DNA from: Mycolicibacterium alvei
GTDB taxonomy: Bacteria > Actinomycetota > Actinomycetes > Mycobacteriales > Mycobacteriaceae
Reading direction: 5' to 3'
Assembly: GCF_010727325.1 (NCBI RefSeq)
Contig: NZ_AP022565.1
Location: 4,774,001 to 4,838,000, forward strand
Length of the DNA: 64,000 nucleotides
Positions 25,804 through 34,164 of the stretch are shown here, piece after piece. Numbering within the stretch: the stretch's first letter is position 1; each line of letters begins with the position of its first letter. The notes beneath the pieces are model-generated. The model was not told the origin of the DNA, did not search any database, and was given only the letters and a program-made list of their open reading frames with translations. The position numbers were made by a program, and so were the translations under genes.

Positions 25804-27784
25804 TCCCGGTCGGGCGCACGGGCACACCTCGCGGTATTCGCGGTACACCGGAGGCCCTGACCCGCTGGCGCCGCCGATCGATCTGCGCGACGCGCTCGAG
25901 CAGATCGGTCAGAGCGTCATGGAGGGCAGTTCGCCGCGCCGTGCGCTCTCGGAGTTGATGCGTCGCGGCACCGAGGGCATGCGGGGCACCGACCGGCTCG
26001 CCGCCGAGGCTAACCGCAAACGCCGGGAGTTGTTGCAGCGACACAACCTTGACGGCACCTTGCAGGAGATCAAGAAGCTGCTCGACGAGGCCGTGCTGGC
26101 CGAGCGCAAGGAGCTGGCCCGCGCGCTCGACGACGATGCGCGGTTCGGCGAACTGCAGATGGAGGCGCTCTCGCCGTCACCGGCCAAGGCCGTGCAGGAG
26201 CTCACCGATTACGACTGGCGCAGCCCCGAGGCGCGGCAGAAGTACGAGCAGATCAAGGACCTGCTGGGCCGCGAGATGCTGGATCAGCGTTTCGCGGGCA
26301 TGAAGGAGGCGTTGGAGAACGCCACCGATGAGGACCGGCAGCGGGTCAACGACATGCTCGATGACCTCAACGAGCTGCTGGACAAGCACGCCCAGGGGAA
26401 TGATTCGCCGCAGGACTTTCAAGACTTCATGGACAAACACGGCGAGTTCTTCCCGGAGGGCCCGCAGAACATCGACGAGCTGCTGGACTCGCTGGCCAAG
26501 CGGGCCGCCGCCGCGCAGCGGTTCCGCAACAGCCTGTCGGCCGAGCAGCGTGCCGAGCTGGATTCCCTGGCGCAGCAGGCTTTCGGTTCGCCGTCGTTGA
26601 TGAACGCGCTGGATCGGCTCGACTCGCACCTGCAGGCTGCCCGCCCCGGCGAGGACTGGAACGGTTCGGAGCGGTTCTCCGGTGGCGATCCGCTGGGCAT
26701 GGGGGAGGGCGCCCAGGCGCTGTCCGACATCGCCGAGTTGGAGCAGCTGGCCGACGCGTTGTCACAGAGTTACTCCGGGGCGTCGATGGATGACGTCGAC
26801 CTCGAATCGTTGGCCCGCCAGTTGGGTGACGACGCGGCCATCGATGCGCGCACCCTGGCCGAGCTGGAGAAGGCCCTGGTCAATCAGGGTTTCATCGACC
26901 GTGGCTCCGACGGGCAGTGGCGGCTGTCGCCCAAGGCCATGCGTCAGCTCGGTCAGACCGCACTGCGTGATGTGGCGCAACGGCTTTCGGGTCGGCACGG
27001 CGAGCGGGACACCCGTCGCGCCGGCGCGGCCGGGGAGTTGACCGGGGCCACCCGGCCCTGGCAGTTCGGCGATACCGAGCCGTGGAACGTCACCCGCACG
27101 GTCACCAATGCGGTGCTGCGCCAGGCCGGTACCGGGATCGCCGAGCGGCCGATTCGGTTCGCCGTCGAGGATGTGGAGATCTCCGAGACCGAGACCCGTA
27201 CCCAGGCCTGTGTGGCGCTGCTGGTGGACACCTCGTTCTCGATGGTGATGGAGAACCGCTGGCTGCCGATGAAGCGCACGGCGCTGGCACTCAATCATCT
27301 TGTGAGTACCCGGTTCCGGTCAGATGAGTTGCAGATCATCGCCTTTGGCCGGTATGCACGCACGGTGACCGCGGGTGAGCTGACCGGACTGGAGGGCGTG
27401 TACGAGCAGGGCACCAACCTGCACCACGCGCTGGCCCTGGCGTCGCGGCATCTGCGTCGTCATCCCAATGCCCAGCCGGTGGTGCTCGTGGTGACCGACG
27501 GCGAGCCCACCGCGCATCTCGAGGATTTCGGGGACGGGGAGGGGTCGTCCGTATTCTTCGATTACCCGCCCCACCCGCGAACCATCGCCCACACCGTGCG
27601 GGGTTTTGACGAGGTGGCCCGCCTCGGCGCCCAGGTGACGATCTTCCGGTTGGGCTCGGATCCCGGCCTGGCCCGGTTCATCGACCAGGTGGCCCGTCGG
27701 GTGCAGGGCCGGGTGGTGGTGCCCGATCTCGACGGCCTGGGCGCCGCCGTCGTCGGCGACTACCTGCACTCACGTCGGCGGTAG
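25796..27784 (+). CDS. VWA-domain protein partner of MoxR (Rv0959-like)
   Basis: A 662-residue protein from ATG 25796. A long helical, charged N-terminal region (RRELLQRHNLDGTLQEIKKLLDEA and similar) is followed by a C-terminal von Willebrand A domain with MIDAS motif DTSFS and the later TDGEP loop. No signal peptide or membrane helix, so it is cytoplasmic. It matches Rv0959 in length and position. It probably presents substrates to the upstream ATPase. Confidence 0.92.
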   Translation: MADPGRAHGHTSRYSRYTGGPDPLAPPIDLRDALEQIGQSVMEGSSPRRALSELMRRGTEGMRGTDRLAAEANRKRRELLQRHNLDGTLQEIKKLLDEAVLAERKELARALDDDARFGELQMEALSPSPAKAVQELTDYDWRSPEARQKYEQIKDLLGREMLDQRFAGMKEALENATDEDRQRVNDMLDDLNELLDKHAQGNDSPQDFQDFMDKHGEFFPEGPQNIDELLDSLAKRAAAAQRFRNSLSAEQRAELDSLAQQAFGSPSLMNALDRLDSHLQAARPGEDWNGSERFSGGDPLGMGEGAQALSDIAELEQLADALSQSYSGASMDDVDLESLARQLGDDAAIDARTLAELEKALVNQGFIDRGSDGQWRLSPKAMRQLGQTALRDVAQRLSGRHGERDTRRAGAAGELTGATRPWQFGDTEPWNVTRTVTNAVLRQAGTGIAERPIRFAVEDVEISETETRTQACVALLVDTSFSMVMENRWLPMKRTALALNHLVSTRFRSDELQIIAFGRYARTVTAGELTGLEGVYEQGTNLHHALALASRHLRRHPNAQPVVLVVTDGEPTAHLEDFGDGEGSSVFFDYPPHPRTIAHTVRGFDEVARLGAQVTIFRLGSDPGLARFIDQVARRVQGRVVVPDLDGLGAAVVGDYLHSRRR

Positions 27785-27826
27785 TGCCCTCGGCGCCGCC
27801 GCCGGCTCGCGTAATGTCTGGAACCG

Positions 27827-28501
27827 ATGGGGGTCTCAAAGCGCGTTGCCGGTGTGGTCCTGTTGACGTCCGGGTTGGTTCTCAGCGGTTGCACGCAGAT
27901 GACGGACGGCACCGTGACGGCCGGGTTCGGACCGCCCGGCGGGTTGTCGGATGCAACGTCGGGAGAGTCCGGGTACAAGGCCCGTACCTGCGAGCAGTTG
28001 CACTCGGATGCCTGGATCGAGGTTCCCGGGATCGGGTCCGACCAGCCGCGGGTGCGGGTGGCGCAACCGCCGGGCTGGGTGCCCGCGCCTGAGTTCGCCA
28101 AGGGCCCAGTCAAATTGGTGTTACGCAATGAATCCCTCAGCGACGGAGTGACGAATCCGGCCGTTACGGTGTCGATCGGCGACGCGACGGATGGGAACCG
28201 GTCGCCCGAGGACCTGCTGAGCGAGACCATCAAGGGCTTCCAAGCCGTCGGCGCGCAGAACATCACCCAGGTGCCGTCGGAGATCTGCGGGTTCCCGGCG
28301 TTGATGGTCAACTACACGACCCCGCCCGACGACCAGATCAGCAAGACGAGCTACGTGACCGCCGTGTCGGTGATGGTGCCGCTGGGCGCGAAGTTCTGGA
28401 ACATTGTGGCGCTGGCGCAGAGCACGGCGCCCAATAATTCCACCTTCATGGCTGACGCGCAGGTGATGCTGGCGGGGTTGCGGATCGCGCTGCCGCGCTG
28501 A
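27827..28501 (+). CDS. LpqN/LpqT-family lipoprotein
   Basis: A 224-residue protein with signal peptide and lipobox LVLSGC (Cys22), so membrane-anchored on the outside. The mature domain has RVRVAQPPGWVPAPEF, TNPAVTVSIGDA, SPEDLLSETI and ICGFPALMVNY, the LpqN-type alpha/beta domain. It is related to the outer domain of the kinase at 22445-24295. It starts 42 bases after the VWA gene and may share that transcript. Confidence 0.85.
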   Translation: MGVSKRVAGVVLLTSGLVLSGCTQMTDGTVTAGFGPPGGLSDATSGESGYKARTCEQLHSDAWIEVPGIGSDQPRVRVAQPPGWVPAPEFAKGPVKLVLRNESLSDGVTNPAVTVSIGDATDGNRSPEDLLSETIKGFQAVGAQNITQVPSEICGFPALMVNYTTPPDDQISKTSYVTAVSVMVPLGAKFWNIVALAQSTAPNNSTFMADAQVMLAGLRIALPR

Positions 28502-28978
28502 TCCCGACGGTCGAGGAATTGCGCAGTCCGGGCGGATTTCGGACCAATTCTTGTGTCGGTAACCGGCGACTGGAATTAATTGCGTTGGCAAGGGTGTAGC
28601 TTGCCGTGGCTAATTCATTGAAAATGAAATGAATTGGCGATGTGCCGAGTATTCGGTCATCGGTGGTGCGCATTCCGATCGCGATCTTTCAAGATCGATT
28701 CCAAACCGTGAGATACCGGTCTGAACTGGGATGATAGGTCGGTGAGTCGGCTGTGGGCCACGGATCTCGCGGCAACGGTTTTGTGCCACTACATTCAGCG
28801 GGCATCCGGATGGATCGTGGTGACTGCGACGACGGTATTCGTTAATTATTGATGGGCTGATATCGGTTGCAGGAGGGCAAGTCGAGCCTTAGCATTCACA
28901 GCAGTTTCTAAGATGCCGCCGGAGCAGGCGCGGATTCCCGGAAACGTCCATTCGTCCTCTAGATAAGGGGCTGACTAC
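28502..28978. other. 477-base gene-free leader region
   Basis: AT-richer than its surroundings. It contains short inverted motifs (for example GATCGCGATC and a GATCTTTCAAGATC hairpin around 28680-28696) and an AAGGGG ribosome site before ATG 28979. The last 45 bases align with the leader of the paralogous gene at 30889 (CGGATTC, CGTCC, AAGGGGC). No convincing coding frame; it probably holds a promoter and long leader. Confidence 0.55.
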
Positions 28979-30511
28979 ATGGCAGTACGTCCGCTTGTCA
29001 CCACTGCTGCCGCAGTCCTGAGTGCAGGCGCGATTGTTGCTGCGACTCCGGCGCTGTTCGTCCCCCGTGAACAGATCACCGTCGCTGCCCCGACGGGCGC
29101 GATCGCCCCAGCCACGTTGACCCAGGAGCAGATCAATCTGCTCGCGCTCTCGTTACAGGGGGCGTGGCAGTCGTTTACCCAGGGGTATGGCGGTCTCTGG
29201 TTCCCGGGCCAACGCCCCAAACCTGCCGAAGCATTCGATACGGGCGGGTTCCTCTTCGACGCGAACGGCAGCGAGCTCTACAACGCCGATGGGTCCCGCG
29301 CCACGACGGCCGATCTCGAACCGGGCGCTCAGTACTACTACGTGAACGGGAAGCCGGACTACGAGCTCGACGCGGGTGGCCAGATCGTGCTGGAAGACGA
29401 TCCCGGCAACTGCGCCGCCCCCGGAGCCGTATGCCAAAAGGGCTTCACGGGTTTGGCGTACTACCTCAGCGACAACATCTTGCCTCTCGGCGATGTGGAC
29501 AACATCTTCTTCGAGGGCGGCTTCACCGAGCTGGCCCATCAGGCCATCCGGACGGTTGCGCTGGTTATCGATGCGGTCGATCCGACCGGCCGGCTGGATC
29601 TGACCAAACGCGTCGATGACTTCTTCGAGGGCGGTGCAACGCAACTCGTCGGCAACCTGCTGCTCGACAACCTTCCTCAGGACGGCTATGCCTACGGCCT
29701 GACCAACTCCTTCTTCTTCGGATACGGCACCAACACCGGCATCTACGCCGCGTTCACCTACGTGGTGGACGCCATCGTGCAGGGCACGCCGACACCCAAC
29801 CCGAACCTGATCAACCCGCTCGACTCGGGCCCGTCCACGTTCTCGACGCAGGAACAGAGCAGCGACACCATGCTGCTGGCCCAGAAGTCGACCGACCCGA
29901 CCTCCACCGGTCTGCCGGGACCCACGTCGCTGCTGAAGTTGTCGACGCAGTCGCCGCTGAACAATCTGGTGAAGTTGTCCTTCAAGACACCTGCGGTAGA
30001 CGAGAGCAACCTCGTCAAGAATCTTGACGCGATTGAACAGAACGTGGACCAGGGCATCGAGAACCCGGTCGAAGGCGGCACCGGACTCATCCCGGTGAAC
30101 ATCAAGCTGCCGACGGCGCCAGAACCCCCGACGATCGAGACGCCCAAGGTGCCGGAGGTCAAGGCGCCCGACGTAAAGGCGCCCGTGCTGAAGCTGCCTG
30201 AGTTCAAGGCGCCGGAGCTGAAGGTTCCCGAGGTTCAAGTTCCCGAGCCGAAGGCGCCCGAGGTCACGGCGCCGGAGTCGAAGCCCGATATCACGCCCAA
30301 GATCAGGGTCAAGGACAAAGAACCCGCGACCGAAGACGAACCGGCGACGGGCACCGACACCAGGAACGGCAACAAGGTCACTCCCCCCATCCTCTTCGGC
30401 GACGGCAAGCCGAAAGGGGAGTCCAACGGCAGCAAGTTCCTGAAGAAGCTTGGCGAGGCCGTCAAGAATGCCACCGAATCCGGTAAGGACGCGGGCAGCG
30501 GCGACAAGTAA
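28979..30511 (+). CDS. Large secreted protein with Lys/Pro-rich tail (paralogue A)
   Basis: A 510-residue protein with signal peptide MAVRPLVTTAAAVLSAGA and cleavage near VAATPA. The N-terminal domain (about 45-270) includes LTQEQINLLALSLQGAW, one Cys pair (NCAAPGAVC), LAYYLSDNILPLGDVDNIFFE and VDAVDPTGRLDL-type segments. From about residue 330 it is low-complexity: repeats such as VPEVKAPDVKAPVLKLPEFKAPE, then a polycationic end. Paralogue B at 30889-32406 shares the signal peptide, the LAYYLSDNI block and the KAPE-type tail. I recognise no enzyme motif; an envelope- or surface-associated role is inferred. Confidence 0.75.
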   Translation: MAVRPLVTTAAAVLSAGAIVAATPALFVPREQITVAAPTGAIAPATLTQEQINLLALSLQGAWQSFTQGYGGLWFPGQRPKPAEAFDTGGFLFDANGSELYNADGSRATTADLEPGAQYYYVNGKPDYELDAGGQIVLEDDPGNCAAPGAVCQKGFTGLAYYLSDNILPLGDVDNIFFEGGFTELAHQAIRTVALVIDAVDPTGRLDLTKRVDDFFEGGATQLVGNLLLDNLPQDGYAYGLTNSFFFGYGTNTGIYAAFTYVVDAIVQGTPTPNPNLINPLDSGPSTFSTQEQSSDTMLLAQKSTDPTSTGLPGPTSLLKLSTQSPLNNLVKLSFKTPAVDESNLVKNLDAIEQNVDQGIENPVEGGTGLIPVNIKLPTAPEPPTIETPKVPEVKAPDVKAPVLKLPEFKAPELKVPEVQVPEPKAPEVTAPESKPDITPKIRVKDKEPATEDEPATGTDTRNGNKVTPPILFGDGKPKGESNGSKFLKKLGEAVKNATESGKDAGSGDK

Positions 30512-30888
30512 GTCCTGCCCCGTGATTCCCAGTGCAGGCATGGCCGCCCGAGTGTGCCGGGCCGGAACCTCCGGTGGATAAGCCACGGATTCCGTAGGCG
30601 GTAACCCGCATATTTATGCCCGGTGAGTGCATAGGCAGCGGTATTCGAAGTTAGCTGGATGTCAGTCGATCGGGAATGTTGCCGTCCGTCACCGAAATAT
30701 TTTTCGGGGTTTGTCCCGCAAAAACAGTGCTGCGGCGGGGTGCCGGAGGCTGATGTCCCGCGTCGAGGTAGGTTGCGGGAGATAGTGACGGGAATTACCC
30801 TTCTCAAGGACTTTCAAGGAAGTACGCAGACAACGGGACGGATTCTCAGGAATCCGTCCTGCGCTCGAGATTAAGGGGCCTCACCCGC
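30512..30888. other. 377-base intergenic leader before paralogue B
   Basis: Contains a CCGAAATATTTTTCGG hairpin near 30690, direct repeat TCAAGGACTTTCAAGGAAG near 30803-30821 and a strong hairpin at 30836-30859. AAGGGG precedes ATG 30889. No coding frame I can support. Confidence 0.55.
30836..30859 (+). promoter_or_regulatory. Leader hairpin 29 bases before paralogue B start
   Basis: GGACGGATTC and GAATCCGTCC form a perfect 10-base stem with TCAG loop. The corresponding leader of paralogue A keeps parts of both arms (GGATTC, CGTCC). It has no T-tract, so it is not an intrinsic terminator; a role in mRNA stability or translation is possible. Confidence 0.55.
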
Positions 30889-32406
30889 ATGGCAGTCCGT
30901 CCACTCGTCACCACTGGGGTGGCACTGCTCAGCGCCGGCGCGATTGTTGCCGGAACCCCTGCACTGTTCGTTCCCCGCGACGAGATCACGGTGGCATCGT
31001 CCGCTGCGGAAGCTCCGGCGCACCGGACGTTGACGGCCGAACAGATCAACCTCGTCGCGCTCTCGCTCGAAGGCGTGTTGGAGGCATTCAACGGCGGCTA
31101 CGGCGGTCACTACTACCAGGGCACGGTTTCCCTGCCCACCGCCGGCTACGTCCTCAACGGGAACCAGCTGGAAGATCCGAAGGACGACACTCCAGAGTCC
31201 ACGCCTCTCTACGGCCCGGATGGAAAGCGTCTTTACCTCGACACGGAGGGCAAGACCCCCGCGACTGTCGGCGACATGGGCGACAACGTCCAGTTTTATA
31301 ACGCGTCCGGCAATAAGGTCAACGAAAACTACTGGGACCCCGGCAACTGCTCCGCATCCGGCGCAATGTGCCACGACGGGTTCACCGGCCTCGCGTACTA
31401 CCTCAGCGACAACATTCTTCCGCTGGACATCGTCGACAACATCTTCTTCGAGGCCGGGTTCAGCGACGGGTTCGCCTATCTCGGTTCAGTGATCGGCACC
31501 TCGATCGTCGACGCATTCGACCCGACCCAACGCCTCCAGTTGTCGAAGCGGGTGGATGAATTCTTCGCCGGTGGCGCGGCTTACCTGGCCTACAGCATCA
31601 TCAACGACAACCTGCCGGACGACGCGGTCGGCGAATGGGCCAAGGGGCTCAACGGCACCTTCTACGTCGACGGCATCCTGGGCGTCGTCGACTACATGGT
31701 TGAAACCGTGAAAATGCTGATCGCGCCGGATCCGGAGGAAGCCAATAGCACCAACCTGCTGTCGACGCACGAAGAGACCGAAGCAGAGTCGGAATCCACG
31801 TCCGGCGTCAGTTCCACGAGCTTGCCCAATGTCAGCAAACTGCTGAGCCTGCCGACGAATGTCGAGTCGCCGTTCAAGAAGCTTGTGGAGAAGCTCGAAG
31901 CGCCCGCGGACTCCAAGCTCGTCACGACGCTCGACCTCAAGACCGACGAGACCAAGGTCGACGCGATCAAGGTCGATGAGACCGCCGACGACAGCGCCGA
32001 AGCGGTCGTACCCATCGCCGAGGTCGCTGAGGCCGAGACCCCAGAAGTCAAGGCGCCCAAGCGTCCTGAGCTCAAGCTGCCCGAAATCAAGCTGCCGCAA
32101 CGCGAGATCGAGTCCGTGGATGCCGACACCAATGAGGCCGCGGCTTCGACGGAGTCCGGTACCGAGACCAAGTCTCGCACCGAGACCAAAGCCGGCACCG
32201 GCACCTCGCTGGTCCGCGACAGCCTGGTGGCCAAGCCCGAGCCGAAGACCACCGAGCGCAAGAAATCGGCCGGTGAGAAGTTCGTCGAGAAAGCCACGAA
32301 GAACCTTGAGAAGGCGTTCAAGCCCAAGACCAAGGCCGGTGCCGACGAGAAGGCCAAGGCCAAGGCCGACTCCGACTCCGGCGACAAGGACAAGAACGAC
32401 AAGTAG
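30889..32406 (+). CDS. Large secreted protein with Lys-rich tail (paralogue B)
   Basis: A 505-residue protein. Its first 35 residues are nearly identical to paralogue A (MAVRPLVTTGVALLSAGAIV; ALFVPRDEITV). The N-terminal domain repeats the family landmarks: LTAEQINLVALSLEG, NCSASGAMC, GLAYYLSDNILPLDIVDNIFFE and RVDEFFAGGA. The tail has APEVKAPKRPELKLPEIKLP and ends KAKAKADSDSGDKDKNDK, highly charged and disordered. A strong terminator follows. Function unknown; the tail resembles cell-wall or glycan-binding Lys-rich tails in composition only. Confidence 0.75.
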   Translation: MAVRPLVTTGVALLSAGAIVAGTPALFVPRDEITVASSAAEAPAHRTLTAEQINLVALSLEGVLEAFNGGYGGHYYQGTVSLPTAGYVLNGNQLEDPKDDTPESTPLYGPDGKRLYLDTEGKTPATVGDMGDNVQFYNASGNKVNENYWDPGNCSASGAMCHDGFTGLAYYLSDNILPLDIVDNIFFEAGFSDGFAYLGSVIGTSIVDAFDPTQRLQLSKRVDEFFAGGAAYLAYSIINDNLPDDAVGEWAKGLNGTFYVDGILGVVDYMVETVKMLIAPDPEEANSTNLLSTHEETEAESESTSGVSSTSLPNVSKLLSLPTNVESPFKKLVEKLEAPADSKLVTTLDLKTDETKVDAIKVDETADDSAEAVVPIAEVAEAETPEVKAPKRPELKLPEIKLPQREIESVDADTNEAAASTESGTETKSRTETKAGTGTSLVRDSLVAKPEPKTTERKKSAGEKFVEKATKNLEKAFKPKTKAGADEKAKAKADSDSGDKDKNDK

Positions 32407-32418
32407 CACCTGACTCAA

Positions 32419-32455
32419 CGCAACGACCCCCTCCAAAATGGAGGGGGTCGTTGCG
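32419..32455 (+). terminator. Intrinsic terminator after paralogue B
   Basis: CGCAACGACCCCCTCC and GGAGGGGGTCGTTGCG form a perfect 16-base stem with an AAAAT loop, followed by TTT. Confidence 0.9.
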
Positions 32456-32652
32456 TTTCCACGCTCTTGAGCGGCATCTGTGTTAGGCCTGTGAGTCCCC
32501 ATGATCGGGTGCCGAACAGCAGATGAACAACGTCGCCAGTACCTATCACCTCTGGTCACGGCGGCCTCCAAGCCGTCGAACTGCGTTGCGGCGGGCGGCA
32601 TGAAGGTCAGTGCACAGGCAGCCAGTTGCTGCCGTTCTTTCGGATAGCAAAA

Positions 32653-32677
32653 CGGGCGGGCCTTCGGGCCCGCCCGC
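32653..32677 (-). terminator. Terminator after the DUF1707 gene
   Basis: CGGGCGGGCC-TTCG-GGCCCGCCCG hairpin flanked by AAAA and TTT. It lies just beyond the stop of the minus-strand DUF1707 gene and can act on both strands. Confidence 0.85.
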
Positions 32678-32683
32678 TTTGTC

Positions 32684-33265
32684 TCAGTCGGTCTGGTTGC
32701 GGCGCTTCTTGCGCTTGACGCTGACGCTGCCCCATAGCGAGAAACCGCGGATGTGGACCCGCGGCGCCCCGGACGTGCCGGCTCCGTCGACGTTCTGGTC
32801 GAAGTTCCCCATCACGCCCACGCCGTCGACATCTACGTTCACCTCCGGCGGCACCAGGATGGTCTGCCCGCCGAAGATCGAATACGTGCGGACATCGACG
32901 TCGGGTGCGGTGAAATCGGCATAGCGCAGATCAACCACGCCGCCACCGAAGAGGGCAAACGTTGTCAGCTTCTTGGGCACGTTCCACCGGCCGCGGCGCT
33001 CGAACCCGCTCATGATCGCCAGCAGCAGTGTCGAGGGGGCGGGGCGACATTGGCCTGCCGAACAGTTGACGGCCCCCGGAAGGTCCCGGCTCAACCGGGC
33101 CAGATCGTCATACGTCTGAGCCGCGTAGGCCTTTGCCAGCCGGTCCTCGTACTCGGCCATCGGCAGCCGGCCCGCGGCGGCAGCATCAGTGAGCAGATGC
33201 GCCACCTGAATGCGGTCGGTGTCGGTCGCACGCATCGACTTGCCCTGAGGCGCTGAAGTGCTCAT
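32684..33265 (-). CDS. DUF1707 / LiaF-C-like protein (Rv0966c-like)
   Basis: 193 residues from ATG 33265. The DUF1707 domain at about 10-65 (MRATDTDRIQVAHLLTDAAAAGRL, EYEDRLAKAYAAQTYDDL) is followed by a beta-rich LiaF C-terminal-like domain (TFALFGGGVVDLRYADF, YSIFGGQTILVPPEVNVDVDG). No transmembrane helix. LiaF-type domains act in envelope-stress signalling in Firmicutes; in mycobacteria the role is unproven. An upstream extension to 33412 is unsupported. Confidence 0.8.
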   Translation of the reverse strand: MSTSAPQGKSMRATDTDRIQVAHLLTDAAAAGRLPMAEYEDRLAKAYAAQTYDDLARLSRDLPGAVNCSAGQCRPAPSTLLLAIMSGFERRGRWNVPKKLTTFALFGGGVVDLRYADFTAPDVDVRTYSIFGGQTILVPPEVNVDVDGVGVMGNFDQNVDGAGTSGAPRVHIRGFSLWGSVSVKRKKRRNQTD

Positions 33266-33362
33266 CGGTGTCGAGCCTACGGCGATCGCTGTCACATGCA
33301 AGACCGGTGGCCGAACTGTGTTGCCAAGGTTGCGAGGGTGAACCCCACTCGGCGTCGACGAT

Positions 33363-34124
33363 CTACCCGGCCTTACCCAGATAGTCCTGGAACGAGGTGC
33401 CGTCGACCGCATTCTTCGGGGCCAGATTGGCCCCCGACCTGTAACCCGCGACGGTGCGGCCGGGGATGGTGAATCTGATTACCCGGCGCACGCTGTTGTG
33501 GGCCGATAGATACATCTGTCCCAATTCCGGGTGGCTGTGGACCGTGGGGCCGCCGATGTCGGACACCCGCCCGGCGGGCTCGGAATCGATCAGTGCGACC
33601 AGTCGGGGGGCCACATCCCGGGTGTCGATCGGCTGGAATCGGACGTCGCGCAGGGCCCATAAAACCGGCGAGAATCGCTGCGCCGAAAACGTCTTTTCGA
33701 TTAGCTCGTGGAACTGCGTCGCGCGCAGGATCGTGTGCCCGATCCCGGAGGTCTCGAGCGCCTGCTCGACCCGCAACTTGGTCTTGTAGTAAGGCAGCGG
33801 GATGTCGTCGATGCCGACGATCGAGATATAGATGAGGTGCCCGACGCCCTTGCGTCGGGCGGCCTCGATCAGGTTCCGGGCGGCCTTGACGTCCTTACTA
33901 CCGGTCGCTTGCGTAGCGCAATGGACGACGACGTCCACGCCGTCGAGCGCGGCATCCAGACCGTCGGGTGAGAGCAGGTCGGCCTGGTGCCAGTGCACGC
34001 CGGTGTAGCCGATCCGCTCCCGGCGGCTCAGCGCGCGGACATGATGACCGGCGTCGATCGCCTCCGGCACCACATGGTGGCCGAGAGTGCCGGTCGCCCC
34101 GGTGACGAGCACAGTGCGTGGCAT
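33363..34124 (-). CDS. NAD(P)-binding NmrA/SDR-like protein
   Basis: 253 residues from ATG 34124 (MPRTVLVTGATGTLGHHV); GTG 34133 is an alternative. Rossmann motif GATGTLG, then VVVHCATQ, ISIVGIDDIPLPYYKTKLRVEQ with a YxxxK pair, and LRATQFHELIEK, typical of the atypical-SDR/NmrA family. Members are NADPH-dependent reductases or sensors; the substrate cannot be read from sequence. No operon partner: the next minus-strand gene starts 98 bases downstream. Confidence 0.8.
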   Translation of the reverse strand: MPRTVLVTGATGTLGHHVVPEAIDAGHHVRALSRRERIGYTGVHWHQADLLSPDGLDAALDGVDVVVHCATQATGSKDVKAARNLIEAARRKGVGHLIYISIVGIDDIPLPYYKTKLRVEQALETSGIGHTILRATQFHELIEKTFSAQRFSPVLWALRDVRFQPIDTRDVAPRLVALIDSEPAGRVSDIGGPTVHSHPELGQMYLSAHNSVRRVIRFTIPGRTVAGYRSGANLAPKNAVDGTSFQDYLGKAG

Positions 34125-34164
34125 GGTGGCCACGCTACCGACGCGTCCCCGGGGCCGTCAGCGA

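Noticed and set aside
28502..28978. Possible structured RNA gene in the long leader
   Set aside because: Only short isolated hairpins were seen; no match to a known RNA class could be supported by eye.
30164..30276. KAPE-type coding repeats considered as a DNA tandem repeat or collagen-like domain
   Set aside because: Repeats are at the protein level with varied codons and no Gly every third residue; treated as a disordered tail.
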